Program-made: the position numbers and the translations under genes
Shown here: one piece after another, positions 55,034-63,717 of the stretch
How positions within the stretch are numbered: position 1 is the first letter of the stretch
How the letters are laid out: each line of letters begins with the position of its first letter
Notes under the pieces: generated by a model
What the model was told of the DNA's origin: nothing
The model's database searches: none
Seen by the model: only the letters and a program-made list of their open reading frames with translations
From: Cellulosimicrobium funkei
Lineage (GTDB): Bacteria > Actinomycetota > Actinomycetes > Actinomycetales > Cellulomonadaceae
Assembly: GCF_001019615.1 (NCBI RefSeq)
Contig: NZ_JNBQ01000001.1
Coordinates: 186,001 to 250,000 of the forward strand
Direction of reading: 5' to 3'
Length of the DNA stretch: 64,000 nucleotides

Positions 55034-55282
55034 ATGGCGACCGACGGCGGCATCCGCAGGACGATCAGCGACCTCGTGGCGCAGGAGCGCGAGCTCCGCG
55101 AGCAGCTCGCGCAGGGGGAGATCACCGGGAGGCAGGAGCACGAGCGGCTGCACGCGATCGAGGTCGAGCTCGACCAGTGCTGGGACCTGCTGCGCCAGCG
55201 CGACGCCGCGCGCGAGTTCGGGAGCGACCCGGATGCGGCGACCGTGCGCGACCCCGGTACGGTGGAGAACTACCTGGACTGA
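55034..55282 (+). CDS. DUF2630 family protein
   Basis: 82 residues, all helical: IRRTISDLVAQERELREQLAQGEITGRQEHERLHAIEVELDQCWDLLRQRDAAREFGSDP followed by VENYLD. This is the complete DUF2630 signature (LV.EE..L.....G......E..RL..lE..LDQCWDLLRQRrA). The protein is a small coiled coil of unknown function, common in actinobacteria. Confidence 0.9.
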   Translation: MATDGGIRRTISDLVAQERELREQLAQGEITGRQEHERLHAIEVELDQCWDLLRQRDAAREFGSDPDAATVRDPGTVENYLD

Positions 55283-55336
55283 TCGTCGCCGACGACGACG
55301 TCCGGGCCCGCGCACCGACCTCAGAAGGAGAACGCC

Positions 55337-55588
55337 ATGACCACGACCAGCGAGCAGGCGGCCGACAGCCCCCTTCCCACCGGGACGGAAGGCCGCGACA
55401 TCCCCGGGCACGCGGGCGCGCTGGCGCGGTTCGTCGTCTCGTTCGCCCTGTTCGTCGGGGGTCTGGTCCTCATGGGGTCGGGCATGTCCGGCGTCGACGG
55501 CGGCGTGTGGCTCTTCGTCGGCGGTCTCCTCGCCGCGACGCTCGCGTTCGCCCTCCCGATGGCGGGGACGGGCACGACCGAGCGCTGA
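55337..55588 (+). CDS. small two-helix membrane protein
   Basis: 83 residues. The AGAAGGAGA SD lies 7 bases before the ATG. Two hydrophobic helices (ARFVVSFALFVGGLVLMGSG and VWLFVGGLLAATLAFALPM) are joined by a short loop. The N-terminal 28 residues are polar. No family is recognised. It lies 54 bases after the DUF2630 gene and before a strong bidirectional terminator. Confidence 0.65.
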   Translation: MTTTSEQAADSPLPTGTEGRDIPGHAGALARFVVSFALFVGGLVLMGSGMSGVDGGVWLFVGGLLAATLAFALPMAGTGTTER

Positions 55589-55600
55589 CCGACGCGACGC

Positions 55601-55632
55601 GGAGGCCGGGTTCCGACGGGAACCCGGCCTCC
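55601..55632. terminator. bidirectional terminator hairpin
   Basis: GGAGGCCGGGTTCC pairs perfectly with GGAACCCGGCCTCC around a GACG tetraloop, between the small membrane protein gene and the convergent metE. Confidence 0.92.
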
Positions 55633-55645
55633 GGCGTGTCCGGGG

Positions 55646-58129
55646 TCAGCCGAGCGTCGCCCGGACCGCCTGTGCGGCCGCGACGAGGTGCTCGAGCGAC
55701 GGCACGGTCTCCTCGTAGCGGCGGGTCTTCAGCCCGCAGTCGGGGTTGACCCACACGACCTTCGGGTCGATCGACTTCACCGCGAGCTCCAGCAGCTCGG
55801 TGACCTCCTCCGTCGAGGGGATGCGCGGGCTGTGGATGTCGTAGACGCCCGGCCCGATGCCGCGTGCGTACCCGGCGTCGCGCAGCTCGGGCACGATCTC
55901 CATGCGCGAGCGTGCCGCCTCGACCGACGTCACGTCGGCGTCGAGGCCGTCGATCGCACCGATGACCTCGCCGAACTCCGAGTAGCACAGGTGCGTGTGG
56001 ATCTGCGTCGCCGCCGCCACGCCCGACGTCGCGAGCCGGAACGAGCCGACCGACCAGTCGAGGTACGCGGGCTGGTCGGCCTTGCGCAGGGGCAGGAGCT
56101 CGCGCAGCGCGGGCTCGTCGACCTGCACGATCCCGATGCCGGCGGCCTCCAGGTCCGCGATCTCGTCGCGCAGCGCGAGGCCCACCTGGTTCGCGGTGTC
56201 GCCGAGCGGCTGGTCGTCGCGCACGAACGACCACGCGAGGATCGTCACGGGCCCGGTGAGCATGCCCTTGACGGGCTTCTCGGTGAGCGACGCCGTGTAC
56301 GACGACCACTCGACCGTGATCGGCGCCGGGCGCGTCACGTCGCCCCACAGGATCGGCGGCCGCACGCAGCGCGACCCGTACGACTGCACCCAGCCGTTCG
56401 CGGTGACGGCGAACCCGTCGAGGTGCTCCGCGAAGTACTGCACCATGTCGTTGCGCTCGGGCTCGCCGTGCACGAGGACGTCGAGGCCCAGCTCCTCCTG
56501 GAGCGCGACGACGCGCGCGATCTCCTCACGCATCGCGGTCGTGTAGTCCGCGTCCGACAGCTCGCCCTTCGTCCACAGCGCGCGGGCGCGGCGGATCTCC
56601 GGCGTCTGCGGGAACGAGCCGATCGTCGTCGTGGGCAGCGGCGGCAGGTTCAGGCGCTCCTGCTGCGCGGCCGCACGCTCGGCGTAGTCGCCGCGCGCGA
56701 AGTCCGCGTCGGTCAGCGCGGCGGCGCGCTCGCGCACCGCGGGCACGACGACGCCGCTCGCCGCGGCGCGCGAGGCCACCGCCGCGCGAGACGCCTCGAT
56801 CTCCGTCGCGACGGCGTCGCGACCCTCGGTCAGCGCGCGCGCGAGTGTCGCGACCTCGCCGACCTTCTGGTCCGCGAACGCGAGCCAGTCGCGCAGGCGG
56901 GGGTCGAGCGTGGTGCCCGACGCCGTCCCCGCCTCGGCGAACATCTCGTCCTCCACGTCGTGGGGCACGTGCAGCAGCGACGTCGACGTGCCGACGGCGA
57001 CCGCGCCTGCACCGAGGTCGCGTGCGGCATCGAGCACGTCGAGCTTCGTGGACAGATCGGCACGCCAGATGTTGTGCCCGTCGATCGCCCCGACGACGAG
57101 CGTCTTCGACACGAGGTCGTCGTAGGGCGAGTCCGGAAGGTCTGCCCGGACGGCGTCGATCGCGATCGCTTCGACGTCCGTGCCCGCGAGCGTCGCCAGG
57201 AAGTCGTGGGTCCCGCCGTCGGCGTCGACCGGCGTCTCCAACCCGCCGAACGGCGTCGCGACGAGGATCGCGGGCCGCGCGTCCTGCGTCGAACCCGGGA
57301 TCGCTCCCGACCCGGAGGTCTCCGTGGGGAGCGACCCCGGGTTCGACACGGGGCGGAGGTCGGTCGCGAGGGTGCGGTAGGCCGACTCCACCGCTGCCGC
57401 GAGCTCCGTGAACGGCACGTCGACCGAGTCGGTGACGAGGATCGGCTCGTCGAGCTGGACCCAGGGTGCCCCCGCGGCGGCGAGCGCGCGCAGCAGGTCG
57501 GCGTAGGCGGCGACGACGTCGTCCAGGCGGTCGAGCGGCGAGTACCCGGCGGGCGCGTCGTCGGCGGCCTTGGACAGCGCGAGGAACGTCACGGGCCCGA
57601 CGACGACGGGCCGCGTCACGACGCCCGCCTCCTCGGCCTCGACGAACTCGCGCACGACGCGGTCGTCGACGAACCGGATCGGGGTGTCCGGGCCGATCTC
57701 GGGCACGAGGTAGTGGTAGTTCGTGTCGAACCACTTGGTCATCTCGAGCGGCGCGTCGTCGCCCTGGCCGCGCGCCACGGTGAAGTGGCCCGCGAGGTCG
57801 AGGCGGCCGGCGTCGTCGGTGAGCGACGCGAACCGCGACGGGACCGCTCCGAGGGAGGCCGCGACGTCGAGCACCTGGTCGTAGTAGGAGAACGAGCCGG
57901 GGACGGACGCGTCGTCGGCGCCGAGGCCGAGGTCGACGAGCCGGCGGACGGTCGCGAGGCGCAGCTCGCGGGCCGTGGCCTCGAGCTCGTCGACCGACGT
58001 CTTGCCGGCCCAGAACGCCTCGACGGCCTTCTTGAGCTCGCGGCGGCGCCCGATGCGCGGGTAGCCGAGCACGGTGCCGGCGGGGAAGCCGACCGGGTTC
58101 TGGGTAGGGGAGGGTACGGAAGTGGCCAT
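55646..58129 (-). CDS. metE: cobalamin-independent methionine synthase
   Basis: 827 residues from the ATG at 58129. The N-terminal barrel begins [24 protein letters not shown]. The C-terminal catalytic barrel has [37 protein letters not shown], and the zinc ligands in [13 protein letters not shown] (His, Cys), [10 protein letters not shown] and [13 protein letters not shown] (Cys). It transfers the methyl of 5-methyl-THF (polyglutamyl) to homocysteine. The length exceeds the usual 760-780. Part of the excess is a ~25-residue insertion between ATDLR and [11 protein letters not shown], encoded by the palindrome at 57288-57347. It follows metF by 32 bases. Confidence 0.95.
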   Translation of the reverse strand: MATSVPSPTQNPVGFPAGTVLGYPRIGRRRELKKAVEAFWAGKTSVDELEATARELRLATVRRLVDLGLGADDASVPGSFSYYDQVLDVAASLGAVPSRFASLTDDAGRLDLAGHFTVARGQGDDAPLEMTKWFDTNYHYLVPEIGPDTPIRFVDDRVVREFVEAEEAGVVTRPVVVGPVTFLALSKAADDAPAGYSPLDRLDDVVAAYADLLRALAAAGAPWVQLDEPILVTDSVDVPFTELAAAVESAYRTLATDLRPVSNPGSLPTETSGSGAIPGSTQDARPAILVATPFGGLETPVDADGGTHDFLATLAGTDVEAIAIDAVRADLPDSPYDDLVSKTLVVGAIDGHNIWRADLSTKLDVLDAARDLGAGAVAVGTSTSLLHVPHDVEDEMFAEAGTASGTTLDPRLRDWLAFADQKVGEVATLARALTEGRDAVATEIEASRAAVASRAAASGVVVPAVRERAAALTDADFARGDYAERAAAQQERLNLPPLPTTTIGSFPQTPEIRRARALWTKGELSDADYTTAMREEIARVVALQEELGLDVLVHGEPERNDMVQYFAEHLDGFAVTANGWVQSYGSRCVRPPILWGDVTRPAPITVEWSSYTASLTEKPVKGMLTGPVTILAWSFVRDDQPLGDTANQVGLALRDEIADLEAAGIGIVQVDEPALRELLPLRKADQPAYLDWSVGSFRLATSGVAAATQIHTHLCYSEFGEVIGAIDGLDADVTSVEAARSRMEIVPELRDAGYARGIGPGVYDIHSPRIPSTEEVTELLELAVKSIDPKVVWVNPDCGLKTRRYEETVPSLEHLVAAAQAVRATLG
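57288..57347. repeat. palindromic element inside metE (family copy D)
   Basis: Arms of 21 bases (57288-57308 and 57327-57347) differ at one base; the loop is 18 bases. The element lies in frame in metE and encodes [19 protein letters not shown]. The arm CCCCGGGTTCGA and GGGGAGCGACCCC match intergenic copies at 16502, 45988 and 54087. Confidence 0.9.
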
Positions 58130-58161
58130 GATCGAAACCTCTTGCTGGTCCGGAGGACCGG

Positions 58162-59226
58162 TCAGACGGGCGTGCCGTGCGTGGCGGCGCTCGTCGTGGG
58201 CAGGGAGGTGCCGGTGACCCACGGCCCGCTGGCCAGGTCCGGGACGAGCGGGGCGGCGGCAGCGCTGGTGCTGCCTCCCGTCCCGGCCGACCCGCCGCCG
58301 AGGTGGACACCCTCGAGCAGGTCAAGAGCGGCGCGGTGCTTGTTGAACGTGTACACGTGCAGACCGGGCGTGCCCGCGTCGAGGACGCGCTGCGCGAGGT
58401 CCACGGTGTACGCGATCCCGTAGGCGTGCTGCGCCTCCGGGTCGGGCAGGGCGTCGAGCGCGTCCAGCAGGTGCTGGGGCGCGCGCACGCCCGTGAGCTC
58501 CTCGACGCGACGGAGCCGCGCGGGCTCCGTCGTGGGCAGCAGCCCGGCGAGGATGGGGATCGTCACGCCGGCCGCGCGGGCCTCGGCGACGAAGTCGGTG
58601 TACGACGACGCGTCGTAGAAGAGCTGCGTGATCGCGAAGCTCGCGCCGGCCTGCTGCTTCTGCCAGAGGCGGCGCACCTCCTGGGCGCGCGTCGTGCCGG
58701 CGGCGGGGTTGCCGTCGCAGAACGTCGCGACGGCGATCGTCAGCGGGCGGGCCGCGCCGCGCAGCGCCGCGGCCGGGTCGGACGCGCAGCGCGACGCCTC
58801 GACCTCGCGCAGGAGCGCGACGAGCTCGGTCGACGACCGCACGCCGTCGGGCGCGGGCTGCCAGTCCGGCTGGTCGCGCGGCGGGTCGCCGCGCAGCGCG
58901 AGGAAGCTGCGCACGCCCTCGTCGAGGAAGTCGGAGATGACCTCCTCGACGTCCTCGCGCGACGCCCCGACGCACGTGAGGTGCGCGATCGGCAGCACGG
59001 GCGTGCCCTGGAGCAGGCGGCCGACGACCTGGCGCGCGGTCGCGCGGTCGGTCCCGGCCGCGCCGTACGTCACGGACACGAAGTCGGGGTGGGTCGCGAC
59101 GAGCCGCCGCGCCGTCTCCCAGAACTTGGGCGCCGCGTCCGGGCGCCGCGGGGGCATGAGCTCGAACGAGACCGTGGGGCGTGCGGCCCCGCCGTGGGCC
59201 TGCCCGACGGCGTCCGCGACGCTCAC
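58162..59226 (-). CDS. metF: methylenetetrahydrofolate reductase
   Basis: 354 residues from GTG 59226 (GGAG at 8 bases); the longer frame upstream covers the riboswitch and is not used. [10 protein letters not shown] (catalytic Glu region), [51 protein letters not shown] (FAD-binding), [12 protein letters not shown] and VPILAGLLP-type segments are all present. It makes 5-methyl-THF for MetE. A ~45-residue Ala/Ser/Gly-rich tail after [12 protein letters not shown] is not part of the usual enzyme. The operon is metF-metE. Confidence 0.93.
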   Translation of the reverse strand: MSVADAVGQAHGGAARPTVSFELMPPRRPDAAPKFWETARRLVATHPDFVSVTYGAAGTDRATARQVVGRLLQGTPVLPIAHLTCVGASREDVEEVISDFLDEGVRSFLALRGDPPRDQPDWQPAPDGVRSSTELVALLREVEASRCASDPAAALRGAARPLTIAVATFCDGNPAAGTTRAQEVRRLWQKQQAGASFAITQLFYDASSYTDFVAEARAAGVTIPILAGLLPTTEPARLRRVEELTGVRAPQHLLDALDALPDPEAQHAYGIAYTVDLAQRVLDAGTPGLHVYTFNKHRAALDLLEGVHLGGGSAGTGGSTSAAAAPLVPDLASGPWVTGTSLPTTSAATHGTPV

Positions 59227-59323
59227 GACGTCGCTCCGACCGGGGTGCGTGCGTGCGCGACCGCCGTCGGGCACGTGCTGCCCGGACGGTGCGCGAAGGA
59301 TGCCTCTGAGACCATTAGTCGCT

Positions 59324-59420
59324 CCATCGACCCTGGCGTTAGCACCTTTGTCCTCGGGAGGCTTCCGTCGGCGGGTTGCTGCGGTGTCGTCGAGCCAGGA
59401 CTCTCGACCGCTCTGGATGG
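59324..59420 (-). ncRNA. SAM-I (S-box) riboswitch upstream of metF-metE
   Basis: Read on the minus strand: P1 CCATC (59420-59416) pairs with GATGG (59328-59324). AGAGCGGTCGAGAG with CCGCAGCAACC forms P2 and its kink-turn. GGTGCTAAC (59346-59338) is the S-box core. The P2 loop CCTGGC (59399-59394) is complementary to GCCAGG (59337-59332), the pseudoknot. SAM binding would lower metF-metE expression. A hairpin at 59265-59288, between the aptamer and the metF SD, is the likely expression platform. SAM-IV is a less good match because the AGAG/GCAACC/GGTGCTAA motifs are of the S-box type. Confidence 0.9.
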
Positions 59421-59428
59421 TTGGCACG

Positions 59429-59457
59429 ATCCTACGGCGCATCCGCCATGCGGTCGA
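59429..59457 (-). promoter_or_regulatory. promoter of the riboswitch-metF-metE transcript
   Basis: On the minus strand TCGACC (59457-59452) and TAGGAT (59434-59429) are 17 bases apart. Transcription would start about 59422, right at the first base of the SAM aptamer, which supports both calls. Confidence 0.65.
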
Positions 59458-59554
59458 GGGTGCTCGCCTGCTGAGACGCCCGCCCGGTCGAGGCCTCCTT
59501 CCTATGATGGGCGGACGGTCACGACCTGTCGCTCGGAGCGCTCAGGAGGATCCG

Positions 59555-60499
59555 ATGAAGCACTCGTCCAAGCCGCGGCACCGCTCCCGGGAGGTCGACG
59601 GGGTAGGTATCCACTACCGCGAGGCCGGGGTGCCCTCGTCGACCGCGGTGCTGCTCCTGCACGGCTTCCCCGCCTCGTCCCACTCGTTCCGGGACGTGAT
59701 GCCGGTGCTCGCCGACCACGCGTACGTCGTCGCCCCCGACCTTCCCGGCTTCGGCTTCTCCGACGCCCTCCCGCCCGAGGAGTACACGTTCGAGCGCCTG
59801 ACGGACGTGATCGAGGCGCTGGTCACGAGCCTGGGGATCGAGCGCTACGTCCTCTACGTCACCGACTTCGGCACTCCCGTCGGGTACTCGCTGGCGATGC
59901 GCGACCCCGGCCACGTGCTGGGACTGGTCGTGCAGAACGGCAACGCCCACGACGCGGGCCTCGGGGACACCTGGGACACGGCCCGGCGTTTCTGGGCCGA
60001 CCCGACCCCGGAGAACCGGGCGGCGCTCCCGGACTGGCTGACCTTCGAAGGGACCCGGGACCAGTACCTCGCCGGGTCGCCTCCGAGCGTCCAGGAGCTT
60101 CATCCGCCCGAGTCGTGGCACCTCGACTGGGGGCGGCTGTCGCGCCCGGGCATGACCGACCTGCAGTTCCGGCTCTTCACCGACTACCGGTCGCACGTCG
60201 CACGCTTCCCCGCGATCGCCGCCTACCACCGGCGCCACCAGCCCCCGTGCCTGGTCCTCTGGGGCCGCTTCGACACGTTCTTCGACATCCGCGAGGTCGT
60301 CGCCTACCACGAGGTCATGGAGACCCTCGCCGTGCACGTCTACGACGCCGGTCACTTCCTGCTCGAGACGCACGCGAGCGAGGTCGCCGCACTCCTCGCC
60401 GCCTTCGTCGACGACGCGCTCGACCGGGCGGGGTCCACCGCGCGGTGGGCAGCCAGGTCGGCGCGAACCGATGCGCCGGAGGCGCCGGCCCGGGACTAG
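59555..60499 (+). CDS. alpha/beta hydrolase, haloalkane-dehalogenase/epoxide-hydrolase-like
   Basis: 314 residues. CAGGAGGATCC SD before the ATG. LLLHGFPASSHSFRDVMPVL (oxyanion region), VVAPDLPGFGFSDALPPEEYTFERL, VLYVTDFGTPVGYSLAMRDP (nucleophile Asp in TDFG), VLWGRFDTFF and YDAGHFLLETHASEVA (His) are present. The VTDFGTPVG elbow, with Asp in place of Ser, fits dehalogenase-like hydrolases; the substrate is unknown. A -10-like TATGAT lies at 59503-59508 without a good -35. It is divergent from the riboswitch transcript. Confidence 0.85.
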   Translation: MKHSSKPRHRSREVDGVGIHYREAGVPSSTAVLLLHGFPASSHSFRDVMPVLADHAYVVAPDLPGFGFSDALPPEEYTFERLTDVIEALVTSLGIERYVLYVTDFGTPVGYSLAMRDPGHVLGLVVQNGNAHDAGLGDTWDTARRFWADPTPENRAALPDWLTFEGTRDQYLAGSPPSVQELHPPESWHLDWGRLSRPGMTDLQFRLFTDYRSHVARFPAIAAYHRRHQPPCLVLWGRFDTFFDIREVVAYHEVMETLAVHVYDAGHFLLETHASEVAALLAAFVDDALDRAGSTARWAARSARTDAPEAPARD

Positions 60500-60545
60500 G
60501 GTGAGCCGACCTCTCACCGACGCCGAGCGAGCACAGGAGCCCGCC

Positions 60546-60809
60546 ATGTACGCGACCCCGACCCGCCCGATGACGCAGGACGAGCTCGATCGGATCTGCC
60601 GCGTGTGGGCCGACTGCGGCAGCGACGACCCCACCGACCGGTGGCTCGAGCTCTGGGACGGCGGCGACGCGGACGACCACCCGGAGCAGCGCGACGCGAT
60701 CGTCGCGATCGCGCGGGAGGTCGGCCTGGAGACTGCGGTCGAGGACGGCGTGCTGCGCGTGCAGAAGACGCAGCAGCTCCACGACGAGATCGGCGCGCGC
60801 TGGATCTGA
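60546..60809 (+). CDS. small acidic protein of unknown function
   Basis: 87 residues from ATG 60546 with AGGAG 7 bases upstream; the longer frame runs into the previous gene. The sequence MTQDELDRICRVWADCGSDDPTDRWLELWDGGDADDHPEQRDAIVAIAREVGLE is helical and acidic, followed by VEDGVLRVQKTQQLHDEIGARWI. It has no signal or membrane helix. No family is recognised. Confidence 0.6.
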   Translation: MYATPTRPMTQDELDRICRVWADCGSDDPTDRWLELWDGGDADDHPEQRDAIVAIAREVGLETAVEDGVLRVQKTQQLHDEIGARWI

Positions 60810-60878
60810 CCAGGTCAGGGCTCCTGCGCCACAGATCTCACGCTTTCTACGCTACAGATCTCAGGCCGCGCACCGTCG

Positions 60879-62399
60879 TCAACGGCGCCGGAGCTCCGGG
60901 ACGTGCAGGCGCCGGAGGAACCGGTCGGTGCGCAGGGGCGGGCCGTGGCGGTCGAGCAGGGACACGACGACGACCGTCGCGGTCGCGATCGGGATGGTCC
61001 ATGCCGCGGGCTGGGCGAGCAGGGCGCGCACGACGCCGACGCCGTCGGCCGCCTCCTCAGTCGGGCCGGCCCCGTAGCCCGCGGCCCCGAGCGCGGACGA
61101 GGCGAGCAGCGCCGTCGCGCACAGGACGGACCCCACGACCATCCCCGCCACCGCGCCGCGCGCGGTGAGGCGGCGCCACCACACGCCCAGCAGGATCACG
61201 GGCGACAGCGCGGAGGCGGCGAAGACGAACACCGTCCCGACGCTCGTCACGAGCCCCTGCGGGATGGTGACGAGCGCGAACGCGAGCGGGATGAGCGTGC
61301 ACGCCACCGCCGACCACCGGAACGACCGCACGGTCCCGCCGAACAGGTCCTGGCTCACGACGCCCGCGAGCGCCACGACGAGCCCCGAGGACGTGCCGAG
61401 GAACGCGGCGAACGCCCCGGCGACGACGAGCGCGGCGAGCAGCTCGCCGCCGAGCCCGGGCACGAGGCGGGTCGGCAGGGTGAGGACCACGGTGTCCGCG
61501 ACCCCGGGCTCGGCGAGGTCGGGAGCGACGACCCGCGCGACGAGCCCGAGCGTGCTCGACACCATGTAGAACACGCTGATCATCACGAGCACGACGACTG
61601 TCGTGCGGCGGGCCGAGCCGCCGTCGGGCGAGGTGTAGAAGCGCACGAGGACGTGCGGCAGGCCGGTCGTGCCGAGCAGGAGCGCGAGCAGGAGCGAGAC
61701 GGTCGCGTACGCGTCGAGGCCGCCGGGTCCGGCGTCGTGGGGGAACACGGCGGCGGGGTCGAACGTGACGATCGCGCCGCCGGGCTCGAACGCCCCGCCG
61801 AGCGCCATGAGCACGAACACGAGGGGCAGCGCGAGCGCCGTGAGCTTGACCCAGAACTGGAACGCCTGGACGAACGTGATGGAGCGCATGCCGCCCGCCG
61901 CGACGACCGCGCTCACGACGACCGCGATCCCGACCGACCCGACCCACGGCGGGACGGGCGCGACGCTCGTGATGACGAGCGCCGCGCCGTGGAGCTGCGG
62001 CACCACGTAGAGCCACCCGATGACGAGCACGAGGACGCTCGTGACGCGGCGCGCGACGACGGAGTCGAGCCGGGCGTGGACGAAGTCGGGGATCGTGTAC
62101 GCGCCGCTGCGGCGCAGCGGGCCGGCGACGAACAGCAGGACGAGCAGGTAGCCCGCCGCGTACCCGACGGGGAACCAGAACGCCTCGGCGCCGGAGAGCA
62201 GCACGAGCCCCGAGAGGCCGAGGAACGTGCCCGCGGACAGGTACTCGCCGCTGATCGCGGACGCGTTCCACACGGGCCGCACCGTGCGCGACGCGACGAA
62301 GAAGTCGCTCGTGGTGCGGGAGATGCGCAGGCCGTAGAACCCGATGAGGCCGGTCGCGAGCAGGAGCAGCCCGATCGCGACGAGGGGCAGCGCGCTCAC
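60879..62399 (-). CDS. sodium:solute symporter (ActP-like acetate/monocarboxylate permease)
   Basis: 506 residues from a GTG overlapping the preceding stop by 4 bases. About 13 hydrophobic helices with SSS-family motifs: ISRTTSDFFVASRTVRPVWNASAISGEYLSAGTFLGLSGLVLLSGAEAFWFPVGYAAGYLLVL and GGMRSITFVQAFQFWVKLTALALP and LLALLLGTTGLPHVLVRFYTSPDGGSARRT. These fit the ActP/MctC group of acetate, pyruvate and propionate carriers. It is the last gene of a four-gene coupled operon with a two-component system. Confidence 0.9.
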   Translation of the reverse strand: MSALPLVAIGLLLLATGLIGFYGLRISRTTSDFFVASRTVRPVWNASAISGEYLSAGTFLGLSGLVLLSGAEAFWFPVGYAAGYLLVLLFVAGPLRRSGAYTIPDFVHARLDSVVARRVTSVLVLVIGWLYVVPQLHGAALVITSVAPVPPWVGSVGIAVVVSAVVAAGGMRSITFVQAFQFWVKLTALALPLVFVLMALGGAFEPGGAIVTFDPAAVFPHDAGPGGLDAYATVSLLLALLLGTTGLPHVLVRFYTSPDGGSARRTTVVVLVMISVFYMVSSTLGLVARVVAPDLAEPGVADTVVLTLPTRLVPGLGGELLAALVVAGAFAAFLGTSSGLVVALAGVVSQDLFGGTVRSFRWSAVACTLIPLAFALVTIPQGLVTSVGTVFVFAASALSPVILLGVWWRRLTARGAVAGMVVGSVLCATALLASSALGAAGYGAGPTEEAADGVGVVRALLAQPAAWTIPIATATVVVVSLLDRHGPPLRTDRFLRRLHVPELRRR

Positions 62400-62854
62400 G
62401 GGGCGCCCGCCTGGTCGGGGACCGCCTCGTCCGGGCCGGCCTCGGCGGGCCCGGCCGATCCCTCGGCGAGGGCGCGGTACCGGCGCTCGTTGCGCGCCGC
62501 CGCGACGGCGAACACGACCGCGAACGCGACGATCACGGGGTAGAAGCCGTACGCGTGCACGAGCCAGGGGAGCGGGACGCCGAGGATCACGACGGCGTCC
62601 AGCGCGGGCACCGCGCTCATCGTCACCGTGAGCAGCGCGACGACGGCGAGGAACGAGACCACGCACGCGAGCCCGAGCCGGAGCTGCGCCCGGACGAGGC
62701 CGCGCGTGTAGTGGGCCACGTCGTCGTCCGGCTCCTCGGGTCGGCCTCGCGGGGTGCCCGACGGCGGCCCGGCGTCGGGTCGCGCGTCCGTCGACCGGAC
62801 GCGCACGCGCTCGGCGGGCGGGGTCGGGTCCGACGACGGGCCCGGGTCGCTCAC
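62396..62854 (-). CDS. small two-helix membrane protein (DUF485/YjcH-like)
   Basis: 152 residues from GTG 62854, overlapping the response-regulator stop by 4 bases. A polar N-terminus (1-50, Pro/Arg/Asp-rich) is followed by helices LGLACVVSFLAVVALLTVTMSA and HAYGFYPVIVAFAVVFAVAAA and the segment RNERRYRALAEG. Size, helix number and position before an SSS permease are those of YjcH, the accessory protein of ActP. The similarity is in layout; the sequence match is loose. Confidence 0.7.
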   Translation of the reverse strand: MSDPGPSSDPTPPAERVRVRSTDARPDAGPPSGTPRGRPEEPDDDVAHYTRGLVRAQLRLGLACVVSFLAVVALLTVTMSAVPALDAVVILGVPLPWLVHAYGFYPVIVAFAVVFAVAAARNERRYRALAEGSAGPAEAGPDEAVPDQAGAP

Positions 62855-63717
62855 GACGGCCCCCGGTGCGGGCCGAGCAGCGCCTCGCGCACCGCCGGGA
62901 CCATGCGGCGGCTCACCGGGACCTCGTGGCCCGCGACGACGAGCGCGGGCTGCGCGCCCCCGAACCGCGCCGCGGTCACGGCCGCGCGGTCCACGAGGTA
63001 CGACCGGTGGACGCGCAGGAACCCGGCCGGGGCCCACCGCTCCTCCAGGTCGGACAGCGGCTCGCGCACGAGGAACTGCTCGGTGTCCGTCACGAGCCGC
63101 GAGTAGTCGCCCTGCGCCTGCACCCATCGCACCGCGCTGCGCCGGACGAGCCGCGTCGTCGTCCCGACCGTCACGACCAGCGTCTCGTCCTCCGGCACGT
63201 CGGGCCCCGCACCGGACCCCACGACCGGGGGAGCGGCGCTCGCGGCCGTCGCCCCGGCGTCCGGCACGGCACCTGACCCGCCGACGCGGCCCGCGCGGTC
63301 CGCGACGCGCTCCACGACCCGGTCGACGGCGCGTGTCAGGCGCTCGCGGCGCACGGGCTTGAGCACGTAGTCGACCGCCTCGACGTCGAACGCCTCGAGC
63401 GCGCGAGCCTCGTCGGCGGTGACGAACACGACGGCCGGGCGGTCGGCGAACCGCGAGAGCGCGCGCGCGAGGTCGAGGCCCGTCAGCCCGGGCATGTGGA
63501 TGTCGAGGAAGGCCGCGTCGACCGTGCGCGAGGAGAGCTCGCGCAGCGCCTCCGAGCCGGTCGCGACCCCGAGCACGGTCCGCACGCGCGGGTCGCGCCG
63601 CAGCAGGGCGACGAGCTCGTCGAGCACGGGCCGCTCGTCGTCGGCGACGAGCACGTCGAGCCCGACGGCGGCCGGGTCCTCGGGCGCCGGGCCCGGGGTC
63701 GCTTCGGTGCCGGTCAC
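62851..63717 (-). CDS. LytTR-type response regulator
   Basis: 288 residues. Receiver (20-135): VLVADDERPVLDELVALLR with the acidic pair, phospho-acceptor Asp72 in AAFLDIHMPGLTGLDLARAL, Thr in VFVTADEARA and the Lys of YVLKPVRRERL. A long Ala/Gly/Ser linker follows. LytTR DNA-binding domain (185-285): ETLVVTVGTTTRLVRRSAVRWVQAQGDYSRLVTDTEQFLVREPLSDLEERWAPAGFLRVHRSYLVD in segments. It belongs to the LytS/LytR group controlling carboxylate uptake or cell-wall genes. Confidence 0.93.
   Translation of the reverse strand: MTGTEATPGPAPEDPAAVGLDVLVADDERPVLDELVALLRRDPRVRTVLGVATGSEALRELSSRTVDAAFLDIHMPGLTGLDLARALSRFADRPAVVFVTADEARALEAFDVEAVDYVLKPVRRERLTRAVDRVVERVADRAGRVGGSGAVPDAGATAASAAPPVVGSGAGPDVPEDETLVVTVGTTTRLVRRSAVRWVQAQGDYSRLVTDTEQFLVREPLSDLEERWAPAGFLRVHRSYLVDRAAVTAARFGGAQPALVVAGHEVPVSRRMVPAVREALLGPHRGPS

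Noticed and set aside
59227-59442. Longer metF frame starting upstream at 59442
   Set aside because: It would translate the SAM aptamer; the GTG at 59226 has a proper SD and the conserved N-terminus.
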